Source: CAWUFC02 sp963921335
Lineage (GTDB): Bacteria > Pseudomonadota > Gammaproteobacteria > Pseudomonadales > Halieaceae
Assembly (NCBI GenBank): GCA_963921335.3
Contig: CAWUFC020000002.1
Location: 1,302,001-1,366,000 of the forward strand
Length of the DNA: 64,000 bases
Reading direction: 5' to 3'
The notes below the pieces were generated by a model. The model was not told the DNA's origin, did no database searches, and saw only the letters and a list, made by a program, of their open reading frames with translations. Below are positions 1 through 8,706 of this stretch, one piece after another. The position numbers and the translations under genes are program-made. How positions within the stretch are numbered: the first letter of the stretch is position 1; each line of letters starts with the position of its first letter.

Positions 1-114
1 AAAGTCGATCTTGAGGACTGAGGCAAACATGCAAAGGGCGAACAAGGCGTTCGCCAACATGCGAAAGTTTATCAGATAAAAGGCGTCGCTGGGCGCGCCT
101 GCTTCCTCGCTCAA
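1..114 (-). CDS. N-terminus of a probable membrane protein, cut by the window edge
   Basis: The reading frame is open from a TTG at 114 to the edge of the window. A run of G residues on the coding strand just upstream of the TTG could serve as ribosome binding site. The short product starts with an acidic, polar stretch and then becomes hydrophobic (LANALFALCMFA), as at the beginning of a first membrane helix. It lies immediately downstream of ald on the same strand, with about 18 bases between the ald stop and this start, so it may be cotranscribed with ald. ATG at 60 is an alternative start. I do not recognise the family, and only about 38 residues are visible. Confidence 0.4.
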   Translation of the reverse strand, partial: MSEEAGAPSDAFYLINFRMLANALFALCMFASVLKIDF

Positions 115-132
115 ATGCCCCCCCCCTGGGCG

Positions 133-1248
133 CTACTGATTGAGCGCCTCGCGGGGATCAACATAGCTGTAGCCGAGTGCATCTGCAACAGCCTTATAGG
201 TCACCATGCCCTTATGAACATTCAGGCCATTGAGCAGGTTTGCATCATTCAACAGCGCTGACTTGTGATCCGCAGCCAACTGCAGTGCATAGGGCAAGGT
301 CGCGTTATTAAGGGCCAGCGTTGATGTACGAGCCACACCACCCGGCATGTTCGCCACGCAGTAGTGCACCACATCATCCACCACGTAAGTGGGCTCACTG
401 TGAGTGGTGGCCTTGGACGTTTCAAAACAGCCGCCCTGATCGATGGCGACATCAACCACCACCGAGCCCTTCTTCATGCGGCAGATAATGTCACGGGTCA
501 GCAGCTTGGGCGCCGCGGCCCCGGGAATCAGCACGGCGCCGATGACCAGATCGGCCTCCAGAGCGTATTCCTCGATAGCACTGCCAGTCGAATAGATACA
601 GCGCACCCGGCCTTCATACTCATTGTCGAGCTGACGCAGGCGCGGCAGTGAGCGATCCAGAATAGTGACTTCTGCGCCCATACCACGTGCCATCGCAGCG
701 GCATTATCACCGACGATGCCACCGCCAATCACCAACACCTTGGCAGGGGCCACGCCTGGTACGCCACCCAGCAATACGCCTCGACCGCCCTGGGCCTTTT
801 CAAGATGATGAGCACCGGCCTGCGCAGCCATGCGACCTGCCACTTCAGACATAGGTGCCAGCAGCGGCAAACCGCCAGCGTTGTCAGTGACTGTTTCATA
901 AGCCACACAGGTGGCCCCGGATTTGACCAGCGCTTCAGTCTGCTCTGGATCGGGTGCCAGGTGCAGATAGGTGTAAAGCAACTGCCCTTCACGCAACATT
1001 GCGCATTCCTGGGGCTGGGGCTCCTTCACTTTGATGATCATACCGGCGCGTTCAAAAATTTCTGCGGCAGTATCAACAATGCTGGCACCAGCTGCGACGT
1101 AGTCCTCATTGGGGAAATCAATCGCGGCGCCAGCGTCATTCTCTACCAACACGTCATGACCATTGGCCACCAGCTCGCGCACAGACGCGGGCGTTAAACC
1201 AACACGGTATTCCTTGTCTTTAATTTCGCGGGGTACACCAATCAACAT
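133..1248 (-). CDS. ald: Alanine dehydrogenase
   Basis: Cytosolic NAD-dependent alanine dehydrogenase: L-alanine + NAD+ + H2O gives pyruvate, ammonia and NADH. The 371-aa product has the usual family length. It starts with the family hallmark MLIGVPREIKDKEYRVG, carries substrate-site residues R15, K75 and H96 (in LYTYLHLAP), and a Rossmann NAD site near residue 170 (VLVIGGGIVG). The C-terminal NMPGGVARTST segment is also typical. The frame stays open far upstream of this ATG, but the homology begins here and a strong GGAGGA lies just before it. The neighbouring 60-aa gene is divergent. No lrp-type regulator is seen nearby. Confidence 0.96.
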   Translation of the reverse strand: MLIGVPREIKDKEYRVGLTPASVRELVANGHDVLVENDAGAAIDFPNEDYVAAGASIVDTAAEIFERAGMIIKVKEPQPQECAMLREGQLLYTYLHLAPDPEQTEALVKSGATCVAYETVTDNAGGLPLLAPMSEVAGRMAAQAGAHHLEKAQGGRGVLLGGVPGVAPAKVLVIGGGIVGDNAAAMARGMGAEVTILDRSLPRLRQLDNEYEGRVRCIYSTGSAIEEYALEADLVIGAVLIPGAAAPKLLTRDIICRMKKGSVVVDVAIDQGGCFETSKATTHSEPTYVVDDVVHYCVANMPGGVARTSTLALNNATLPYALQLAADHKSALLNDANLLNGLNVHKGMVTYKAVADALGYSYVDPREALNQ

Positions 1249-1606
1249 CTCATCGTCCTCCGAGTGATTTGCTCGCCGGAAAGCCCTGGTAAGGACCGGC
1301 CCATATTTACGGAGCGGATTGTGAGCCTGTAGATGGTCGCGGGACATCCCCATTAATGGGTAGAGCAACACACCGTGAGACACTGGCGCGCACCCGCTGG
1401 CAGCTTGCCTGCACAGCATGTGCAGCGGCACCAACATGACCCTTATTGACAGGACGATGGCCCTAAAGTCGCAAGTTCCCGGGCTTTTTGCCAATATTTC
1501 ACAGACTTCACGGGGACTATTTACAGGTTTAAACAGCTTCGCTTGCCTAGAATGAGCATCATTGAGAGCAAAAACCTGCGCCCGACCGGGCCAAGAGAGG
1601 TGAATC
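1249..1606. other. Intergenic region between divergent ald and a 60-aa gene
   Basis: About 360 bases hold the promoters for ald (leftward) and the small gene (rightward). The frame of ald continues open through it, but the translation is not protein-like (rich in R, C and H) and lacks family homology, so I treat it as non-coding. I see ribosome binding sites at both ends (GGAGGA for ald, AGAGAGGTG for the small gene), but no convincing -35/-10 pair, operator or RNA structure. Confidence 0.5.
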
Positions 1607-1789
1607 ATGACCAATCGCAACAGCAACAAAGCCACTGCAGCAGAAGTATTTGGCAGCATCAAGTTTTCCGGCAAGTCGGAAGCTGCACCTGCGCGCCCCT
1701 GGCCTGAGACCGGTTTCGCCGCCAACAAATCCATGTACCGGGGTGAAGCTTTCGCCGAAGAAGGCAAACTGGTACGCAGCTGGAACTAA
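1607..1789 (+). CDS. Small hypothetical protein, 60 aa
   Basis: A 60-residue soluble, basic and polar protein beginning MTNRNSNKATAAEVFGSIKF and ending KLVRSWN. It has no signal peptide, membrane segment or cysteines. Support for a real gene comes from a good ribosome binding site (AGAGAGGTG, about 7 bases before the ATG), ordinary codon use and a strong terminator hairpin 40 bases after the stop. It stands alone between divergent ald and the convergent SulP gene. I do not recognise a domain. The overlapping frame starting at 1650 lacks such a binding site and is rejected. Confidence 0.6.
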   Translation: MTNRNSNKATAAEVFGSIKFSGKSEAAPARPWPETGFAANKSMYRGEAFAEEGKLVRSWN

Positions 1790-1828
1790 TCGACCATCGG
1801 GGCAAACGCCTCGGTCAACAAGCATAAA

Positions 1829-1850
1829 GAAGGGGGCTGCGGCCCCCTTC
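1829..1850. terminator. Bidirectional intrinsic terminator
   Basis: A perfect 9-bp stem GAAGGGGGC / GCCCCCTTC closes a TGCG tetraloop between the stops of two convergent genes, the 60-aa gene (ends 1789) and the SulP gene (ends 1901). A short T-rich stretch (TGCGTTTCTG) follows on the plus strand and TTTATG on the minus strand, so it can act for both, though the U-tracts are modest. Confidence 0.75.
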
Positions 1851-1900
1851 TGCGTTTCTGAATAAAAGGCTCCCTAAAACGAGAACCCCATTTCGATCGT

Positions 1901-4109
1901 TTATTCGAGGTGACTGAGCCAGGTATTGGTCTGGCGCAGCTTGGTGGCCAGCAATTTAGCCAGCAGCTTGTGCACGACCATGGCCAGCTGCGGGTCATCC
2001 TGCTCCATTTTCGACAGAGAGGCCGCGCTCAGCTTCTTGACTACCGCATCGGTTTCAGCAATAACCGAGGCACTTCTGGCTCCCCCGAGGTATAGGGCCA
2101 TTTCGCCAAAGACACTACCGGGCTCCAATCCACGCAAGACAATCTTCTTACCTTCCAGACCACTGGTTTGCACCGACAGCGAACCGGACTCAACGATAAA
2201 AATATCACTGGCGGGATCACCGATCTCAATCACCGTTTGCCCTGCGGGAACACACAACTCTTTGAGGTAATCCCCCGCTTCTACTGTTTCCGGAGACACA
2301 TCAATAATGTCTGCAAATATTGTCGCTGCGCTGACCCTCTCTGTTCGCAAATGATCCTGCCCCAAGAGGATCTGATCTTCACAGTAAGACAAACCCTGAT
2401 CGAGGTTGTCGAAGTACTTGATCACTTCCTGAGAGAGCTCATTCTTGGATAAATCAACTTTGGCTTCTTCACTAAGCCCGGAGAAGACCAGCTCACCTCC
2501 CGCCTCCAAAGCCATCTGCCGCAATCGCACAAAACCCATCGTCGCGGTACTGTCGATGCCAGCCACACCTTTAAAATCCACCAGCACATAATGCCGGTTC
2601 TCGGGGGTCATCTGCGCGAAGTAGGGCTCCAACTGCACCAGTACCTGGTGGGAACGAGCAAAAAACAAGTAGCCCTGGAGCTTGATGATATGAATACGCC
2701 GACCCTGATCGTAGAGATGCTGCTCCATGGCGGGGGGGGCGATCCACATTACTGCGAATCTCACGTCCATTCACCACATATCGGATCGCCCGTACCTGGC
2801 TATAATCCAATAAAAATAGCGCAATACCGACACCCACACCCAACAGAACGCCCGCGACAAACCCAGCTGTTACGGTCACAAAAACAATAGCACCTACAGC
2901 GATCCAGTCTTTGCTCTGCAGGTAATCTCCGTGTTTGAACAGCCACTCTTCCCAAAGCTGCCAGCCCAACCAAAGGAAAACTCCACCGAGGAAGGGCAGC
3001 GGAATATAACTCAGCCAGGACAGATCGCTGATTGCAACGCCAATACAAACCAACGCAGCTACCACTACTGCGCGCCGGCTCGTACCATTACCTTGATGCA
3101 ACATGCTGGTAACGGAAATGTCGGCATAGCCCGCGACACCACCCCCTACACCTGCGCCAAAATTGGCAACACCCGAAGCGCGCAGCTCCTTGTCGACATC
3201 GATGCGACTCTTGGTGGACAGCTCAAGACCAGTAACCGCCAGCAAAAGCCCCAGGGCACTAATCACCGCGATGGAAACAAAAGAGCGCCACTGTTCCAGA
3301 ACAACTGACCATTCAACCTTTCCGACACCCTCCCAAAACGCGTTGCTTGGAATAGCCAGCTGGGACACGCTCAGCAGCCAGCCACTCTCAGCAAGTTCAT
3401 CAAGGTTTAAATCGACTAAGCCTGCGCCGATGTAAAACAACGCGATGCCAATAACAAAGGACAATGGCAGCGCAAGCACGTCCCCCCAACGTTTGGCCAG
3501 TAGTGCCAACAAAGCGGCAAACAACAAAGCGGCACTGGCTTTCCAGGCGAGGCTGCCATTCTGAATGCTGTCGAGGAAAATCAGGTGTATATCTTTTCCT
3601 TCCGCCACCTCAAAACCACCGACAATTAGCAGCCACCCGATAGTGATCATAAACCCTGCGGTCACAGAGAATGGTATATAGCGGATGATGCGACCTAGCC
3701 GCAGGACGCCGAGCAAATAAAATACAAACCCTGTAAAGATAGTTGAAACGGCGATGGCGCCAAGAATGGTGTAATAAGCCCTCTCATCCACCAGTCCGTC
3801 CATATCGGCAACGATAGCGGTAGCAACAACGCTGAGGATCACCACCGCTTCGTCCTGAATGACTGCATACACGCCGCGAAATCCACTCAGCAATACAGTC
3901 GCCATCATCATGATGGCTGTGCCCCACAACAGCACTCCTACACTGGGCAGCATAAAATCCAGAAGTGGACCGGCAAAGATAAATGCAGCGTATAGCGCCG
4001 AAAACAACACCCCCAACAAGGCCATGATTCCGGCCGTGGTGACGGTATGAGCCCAATTGGCGGTTAAAGACGCCCAGCTATAACCGCTATTCTGGGGCGC
4101 GTTTACCAC
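1901..4109 (-). pseudogene. SulP-STAS-cNMP anion transporter, frameshifted at a C8 tract
   Basis: Inner-membrane SulP-family anion permease fused to a STAS domain and a cyclic-nucleotide-binding domain. The upstream frame (2571-4109, 512 aa) carries the hydrophobic SulP core, from MVNAPQNSGYSWASL through about residue 440, then runs into nonsense after SNVDRPP. The other frame (from about 2728, 276 codons to 1901) carries STAS (LQGYLFF, DFKGVAGIDSTA) and the cNMP cassette (FGEMALYLGGARSASV). The frames meet in eight C on the coding strand (plus-strand G 2732-2739). Removing one C gives a 735-aa protein, close to the intact 730-aa paralogue at 34848-37040. The start overlaps the upstream zinc-ribbon gene by 23 bases, so translation is probably coupled. 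Whether the break is real, phase-variable or a sequencing error cannot be told here. The C-terminal part also has its own ATG at 2728. Confidence 0.85.
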
Positions 4110-4473
4110 GAAAAAGTCCTTTTACCTTGTCCATTAATGTCTCGTATTTGAGATCAGAAAATTCACCTGCATCGAGGAAAATTTTGTGGCAGCTCGGGCA
4201 TTGCTCCATCCAGATATGGGTCTGGATTTCATCGACAATCTTGTCCATCTGCACCTTGCACTCCGGGCATTTGATATCATCTATTTTGTCGTACTCGCGG
4301 CCGACCTTGGGATGACCTATATCGAGGAAAGCTTCAGCCATCCATTCGGCTCGCATCTCCAGTAGAGTATCGGGTGCAACCCAGAGTCCGAAACACGTGT
4401 TGCAGCGGTCGACTTCAATGCTGGTACCAAAAGACTTTGCCTGCAATTGCCCGTCACACTTCGGACAGTCCAT
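4087..4473 (-). CDS. Zinc-ribbon protein (zf-TFIIB type)
   Basis: A 128-aa cytosolic protein with two CxxC...CxxC zinc ribbons. The first is CPKC near residue 3 with CNTC near 24; the second is CPEC near 70 with CPSC near 97. This matches the TFIIB-type zinc-ribbon family seen in many bacteria, of unknown exact role. The two ribbons are alike (both end in a conserved LDAGE/WVAPDTL-type motif), which suggests an internal duplication. The gene overlaps the start of the SulP transporter by 23 bases and follows the hydrolase gene by about 60 bases, so the three may form one operon. A regulatory or assembly role for the transporter would be inference only. Confidence 0.8.
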   Translation of the reverse strand: MDCPKCDGQLQAKSFGTSIEVDRCNTCFGLWVAPDTLLEMRAEWMAEAFLDIGHPKVGREYDKIDDIKCPECKVQMDKIVDEIQTHIWMEQCPSCHKIFLDAGEFSDLKYETLMDKVKGLFRGKRAPE

Positions 4474-4536
4474 AGCAACCTCTGCGCGGGCAGCGCGTCA
4501 GAAAAACAAACATATTAGCTAATGTTTCGCAAATAG

Positions 4537-5295
4537 TCAGGCCGGCTTGAATACAAATGGCTTCAAAGTGGCCGACTGATAAGGCTTCCATTCCCCTTCC
4601 GGCTGTATCAGTCGCTCAGCGACCACCGCGCGCACCAGCGGATTGAAGGGAAAACCAACGTGGCTGGCCATAACGGCAATGTTCTCGGTCAGTTCGTGCT
4701 GTGGCAGCTGCGCAATATCCACGCCGACAAAACCATCGCTCTGGCTATACAGCGCCGTTACCGGCACTTCCAACTCTCCATCGAAGGCATGTTCGGTCCA
4801 GGTAGCCAGCGTTTCCTCAGTCACTTCTGCCTGGTTCACGCGGCGGAACATGCTGTACAGAGATGTGCCGCGCGGGTCACTAAAGGGGGTGCCCAGTGTA
4901 ATCGCCTGGCGCACCAGGTCAGGACGGCGATGCGCAAGCCCGGTGGCATAGAGCCCACCCAGACTCCATCCAATCAGGCTGACACGCTTGCCACTCCTGA
5001 TGACCTCCTTTTCAAGCAGACCGGCAACGACTGATTCCACGTCTTTGCGAAAATTCATCATTTCATCCATACCGGTCAGGCCGCCAATACCCTCGGGGGG
5101 CACATTGCGCCCCTGGCCCCAGGGAATGGCGTGGTAACCCTGCCGATTCAGAAACTTGCGCATGGATGCCATGGAGCCGTCGGCGCCAAAAAAGCCGAGC
5201 AAGGTCATTACAGAGTGGCCGTCGCCACGCGGCAGGCGCTTAAGCAGTGGGCGCAGAGCTGCGGTGGATCCAGCCTCCCAAAAGATGCGACTCAA
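4537..5295 (-). CDS. Alpha/beta-fold hydrolase
   Basis: A 252-aa predicted esterase/lipase-like enzyme. The nucleophile elbow GWSLGG places the catalytic Ser at about residue 111. A Ser or acid loop follows (ALYSQSDGFVG, probable Asp near 190), and the catalytic His is likely in MASHVGFPFNP. It has no signal peptide. The only usable start is TTG at 5295: the frame is open to a stop at 5332-5334 without ATG or GTG. It faces cmoA divergently and is upstream of the zinc-ribbon and SulP genes on the same strand. Substrate unknown. Confidence 0.8.
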   Translation of the reverse strand: MSRIFWEAGSTAALRPLLKRLPRGDGHSVMTLLGFFGADGSMASMRKFLNRQGYHAIPWGQGRNVPPEGIGGLTGMDEMMNFRKDVESVVAGLLEKEVIRSGKRVSLIGWSLGGLYATGLAHRRPDLVRQAITLGTPFSDPRGTSLYSMFRRVNQAEVTEETLATWTEHAFDGELEVPVTALYSQSDGFVGVDIAQLPQHELTENIAVMASHVGFPFNPLVRAVVAERLIQPEGEWKPYQSATLKPFVFKPA

Positions 5296-5524
5296 CTCGA
5301 GTAGGCTATGGCTGACGCGTGGGGTTCGGGACTAAGGGCAAGTGAAGCGGGCATCGTGTTTTCCGTATTTTTATAATTCAGAATATGTACATGACTTATG
5401 CCAATACGGATCATTATTTCACGGCCCGCCCCGGCTGGGCACATGGGATGTGCATTGCAGCTGTGATATGCTGGTCGGCCAACATCAGGTTCCACGCCGC
5501 AGGGACAGCCGGCCTGACACATTC

Positions 5525-6286
5525 GTGAGCACCTCTCCTAACACACCAGATCAATCGGACTCAGAGCGAGATACGATCTACGCGCAGAGTCTGTCAGAGC
5601 CTGCCGCCTTCGCCTTTGACGATGAAGTGGTCAGGGTATTCCCGGACATGATTCGCCGCTCCGTACCCGGCTATACCACCATCATCGCCATGACCGGTCT
5701 GCTGGCAGCCCGCCATGTACAACCGGGAAGCCGCCTCTACGACCTGGGCTGTTCATTGGGCGCATCCACCCTGTCGATGCGCCAGCACCTGCACAGTTCA
5801 GACTGCACGCTGGTTGGCGTGGACAATTCAGCTGCAATGATCGAGCGCTGCCGCAGTGTGATCGACACCGACAGCCACGAGACGCCTGTGGAGTTAGTGT
5901 GCGCAGACATCCAGGATATTGCTATCGAGAACGCGTCGATGGTGGTGTTGAACTTTACCCTGCAGTTTCTGGATCCTGCCCAGCGCGAGCAATTAATCCA
6001 GACCATTTATGGCGGCCTGCTGCCTGGAGGTATTCTGGTGCTGTCGGAGAAAGTCATTTTTGAAGACGAGCATCTCAACCAGCTCAACATCGAGCTGCAC
6101 CACGAATTTAAGAAGGCGAATGGTTACAGCGACCTTGAGATCGCACAGAAGCGCTCCGCGCTGGAAGATGTGCTCATTCCCGAGAGCCTGAACCAGCACA
6201 AGACACGCATGCGAACTGCCGGCTTCAGCAGCTGCGATGTTTGGTTCCAGTGCTTTAACTTTGCATCAATGGTTGCCATCAAGTGA
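5525..6286 (+). CDS. cmoA: Carboxy-S-adenosyl-L-methionine synthase CmoA
   Basis: Cytosolic SAM-dependent enzyme that converts SAM and prephenate to carboxy-SAM, the donor used by CmoB for 5-oxyacetylation of U34 in tRNA. With the GTG start at 5525 the protein has 253 aa, near the family's usual 245-250. The family N-terminus (DSERDTIYAQSL, then FDDEVVRVFPDMIRRSVPGY) is clear, and the SAM-binding motif LYDLGCSLGAS lies near residue 75. The frame is open upstream to 5342, with an ATG at 5468, but that extension has no family similarity. The stop overlaps the GTG of cmoB by 4 bases (GTGA), so translation is coupled. Confidence 0.93.
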   Translation: MSTSPNTPDQSDSERDTIYAQSLSEPAAFAFDDEVVRVFPDMIRRSVPGYTTIIAMTGLLAARHVQPGSRLYDLGCSLGASTLSMRQHLHSSDCTLVGVDNSAAMIERCRSVIDTDSHETPVELVCADIQDIAIENASMVVLNFTLQFLDPAQREQLIQTIYGGLLPGGILVLSEKVIFEDEHLNQLNIELHHEFKKANGYSDLEIAQKRSALEDVLIPESLNQHKTRMRTAGFSSCDVWFQCFNFASMVAIK

Positions 6287-7254
6287 TCAGCTACGACGCA
6301 TTGATTGAGAAGTGGCAAGGCAGCGAGCTTCAGCCCTGGGCCGACGTGTTGGCCTCTCAGATTGCGATGGATTTTCACGAGCGCCGCTACGGCGATCTGC
6401 CCCGCTGGCTGGATGCCATGCAACAGCTACCCCAGGTATTACCGGATCATATTGCACTGGATAAGCCACGTGTCAGCGTGGGTCAGCGCAACGACCTCAG
6501 CAACAATGAGTTTGAACAACTCGAACAGGCGCTACGCGGCCTGCACCCCTGGCGCAAAGGCCCTTTTGAACTGTTTGGCCTGCACATTGATACCGAGTGG
6601 CGATCAGACTTCAAATGGTCCCGCCTGGAGAATGCCATCGCTCCACTGCAGGGCAAGACCGTGCTCGACGTCGGCTGTGGCAGCGGCTATCACTGCTGGC
6701 GCATGCTCGGCGCAGGCGCCAGCCAGGTCATCGGTATCGACCCCACACCACTGTTCGTGGTTCAGTTCTGGGCGCTGCAGCGCTACATCCAGAACCCCAA
6801 CGCCTGGGTGCTGCCCTTGGGCATTGAGCATTTGCCAGAAGAGCTGGCCGCCTTCGACACGGTATTCAGTATGGGCATTCTCTATCATCGACGCTCGCCG
6901 ATCGACCATCTGCAGGCGCTCAAGGATGCCCTGAAGCCGGACGGAGAGTTGGTACTTGAAACACTGGTAATCGAGGGCGGCCCGACTGACTGCCTGACCC
7001 CTGTTGGCCGCTACGCCCGCATGGGTAATGTCTGGTTTATTCCCAGCGTTGCCATGCTGACCTTATGGCTTGAGAAACTGGGGTTTCGCAAGGTCAAACT
7101 GGTCGACGTCACTCGCACCACTACGGAAGAACAACGCAGCACGGAATGGATGACATTTCAGTCACTGGCTGATTTCCTACATCCCGACGATGACAGCAGG
7201 TCCATTGAGGGCTATCCTGCGCCCACTCGCGCTCTACTAACTGCAAGCAAATAG
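6283..7254 (+). CDS. cmoB: tRNA U34 carboxymethyltransferase CmoB
   Basis: Transfers the carboxymethyl group of carboxy-SAM to 5-hydroxyuridine at tRNA position 34, giving cmo5U, which widens wobble decoding. The 323-aa product has the normal length. The SAM motif VLDVGCGSGYHCWRM sits near residue 125. Family blocks HPWRKGPF, GIEHLP, MGILYHRRSP and the C-terminal GYPAPTRAL are present. GTG at 6283 overlaps the cmoA stop. The stop at 7254 shares one base with the GTG of bepA, so cmoA, cmoB and bepA form one tightly packed operon. Confidence 0.96.
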   Translation: MISYDALIEKWQGSELQPWADVLASQIAMDFHERRYGDLPRWLDAMQQLPQVLPDHIALDKPRVSVGQRNDLSNNEFEQLEQALRGLHPWRKGPFELFGLHIDTEWRSDFKWSRLENAIAPLQGKTVLDVGCGSGYHCWRMLGAGASQVIGIDPTPLFVVQFWALQRYIQNPNAWVLPLGIEHLPEELAAFDTVFSMGILYHRRSPIDHLQALKDALKPDGELVLETLVIEGGPTDCLTPVGRYARMGNVWFIPSVAMLTLWLEKLGFRKVKLVDVTRTTTEEQRSTEWMTFQSLADFLHPDDDSRSIEGYPAPTRALLTASK

Positions 7255-8693
7255 TGACACTAATCCGCCGCATCCAACATCTCATTGCAGTTACATCGCT
7301 TGCGATGGTCATTAGCTCAACCAGCGCGGGCCAGGATATTCCCAGCCTGGGGGATTCTCATGTTACGTCACTGCAGCAGGAGTACTTTCTAGGCAGGGCA
7401 TGGCTGTTACAGTTTCGAGCTAATGCGCCCATCATTGCCGACCCGGTACTGGAGCAATACATCGAAGACCTGGTCTATAAGCTTGCGGCCACCAGCCAAT
7501 TGCAAGACCGCCGCATTGATACCATTGTGGTAAACAACAAAACCATCAACGCCTTTGCGGTACCCGGCGGGGTTGTCGGAGTACACAATGGGCTCATCAT
7601 GAAGGCTGGATCTGAAGCGCAGCTTTCTTCTGTACTGACACACGAATTAGCGCACGTAAGCCAGCGTCATTTTGCAAGGGGCATCGCTGCCCAACAGTAA
7701 TCCAGGGCTGCCAGTATGGCCGGCCTGCTCGGTGGCTTGCTCATGGTCGCTGCCGGTGCCGGGGAAGCAGGCATGGCCACCATGATGGGCGGTCAGGCTG
7801 CTGCCCAGCAGCAAAGCCTTCGCTTCAGTCGTCTGCACGAACAAGAAGCCGATCGACTAGGAATCCAGAATCTGGCCAGAGCCGGCTATGATCCTGGTGG
7901 CGCAGCAGACATGTTTGAAGTGATGATGGCTGACTCCCGCTCCTATGGCTCGCGACCACCAGAATTTTTGTTGACTCACCCTATTACGAGCTCAAGGATC
8001 TCTGACGGTCGCAATCGAGCCCGTCAGTACCCCAAAAGAATGTACACCGATAGCCCTAAGTTCCATCTTATGCGCATGCGTGTAGAGCTATCTTTCTACG
8101 GCGATAATGACGACTACGTCACTTATTTTCGCAATAAGCGCGCCGCTGGTGGCAGGCATGCTGAGGCTGCACAATACGGCCTGGTGCTGGCGTTAACCCG
8201 AGCAGGGAAGTATGAGGAGGCCCGCAAGCTTTTAAAGCCGCTACGTGACTATTCTCCGATGAATACGGTCTACAAGCTGGCAGAGACCGACATCGATACT
8301 GCCGACGGCCAATTTGACCGGGCCATAGCATTGCTAGAATCAGAGGTCCGAATCAACCCTGGTAATCATCCGCTGACGATGGGCCTGGCCACTGCCTATT
8401 ATCAGTCAGGCAGATATCCAATGGCCGAGAAGTTGTTACAACAACACACTCGCAAGAAACCGACTGACCCCAATGTCTGGTTTGCACTGTCTGAAACTCA
8501 GCGGATCGCCCAAAAACCCCTGGGCTATCATCAGTCCAGGGCTGAATTCATGTTTTTTAATGGCAACCTGGGCGAAGCATACAGGCAACTTTCCTATGCT
8601 TTCCCGTTGGCTGACGATGAGCTCACCAAGCTTAAGATTCGCCAGCGCATGGATTACATACAGGATCTGGGAAGAGCACTAAGCGGCCGCTAG
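7254..8693 (+). pseudogene. bepA: BepA-like M48 metalloprotease/chaperone, interrupted by in-frame TAA
   Basis: Periplasmic zinc protease and chaperone that assists LPS-transporter assembly and degrades misfolded outer-membrane proteins (E. coli BepA/YfgC). A signal peptide ends near STSAGQD. The zinc motif HELAH (HELAHVSQRHFARG) is about residues 127-131. The third ligand region EQEADRLG follows the break, then TPR-like repeats form the C-terminal half. The frame contains one TAA at 7698-7700 (CAG TAA TCC). On both sides the same frame continues in homologous sequence, giving 148 aa and then a 325-aa piece from ATG 7716. Without the stop the protein is about 479 aa, the usual size (E. coli 487). 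CAA to TAA is a single transition. As it stands, HExxH and the third ligand are on separate products. Confidence 0.87.
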
Positions 8694-8706
8694 CGACAGT
8701 GTGTCA

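Noticed and set aside
2571..4109. Programmed +1 frameshifting as the main reading for SulP-1
   Set aside because: Possible at CCC-CCC codons, but other breaks at homopolymers favour sequencing error; kept only as an alternative.
5342..5524. Upstream extension of cmoA (starts at 5342 or 5468)
   Set aside because: Extension is not homologous; GTG 5525 gives the family length.
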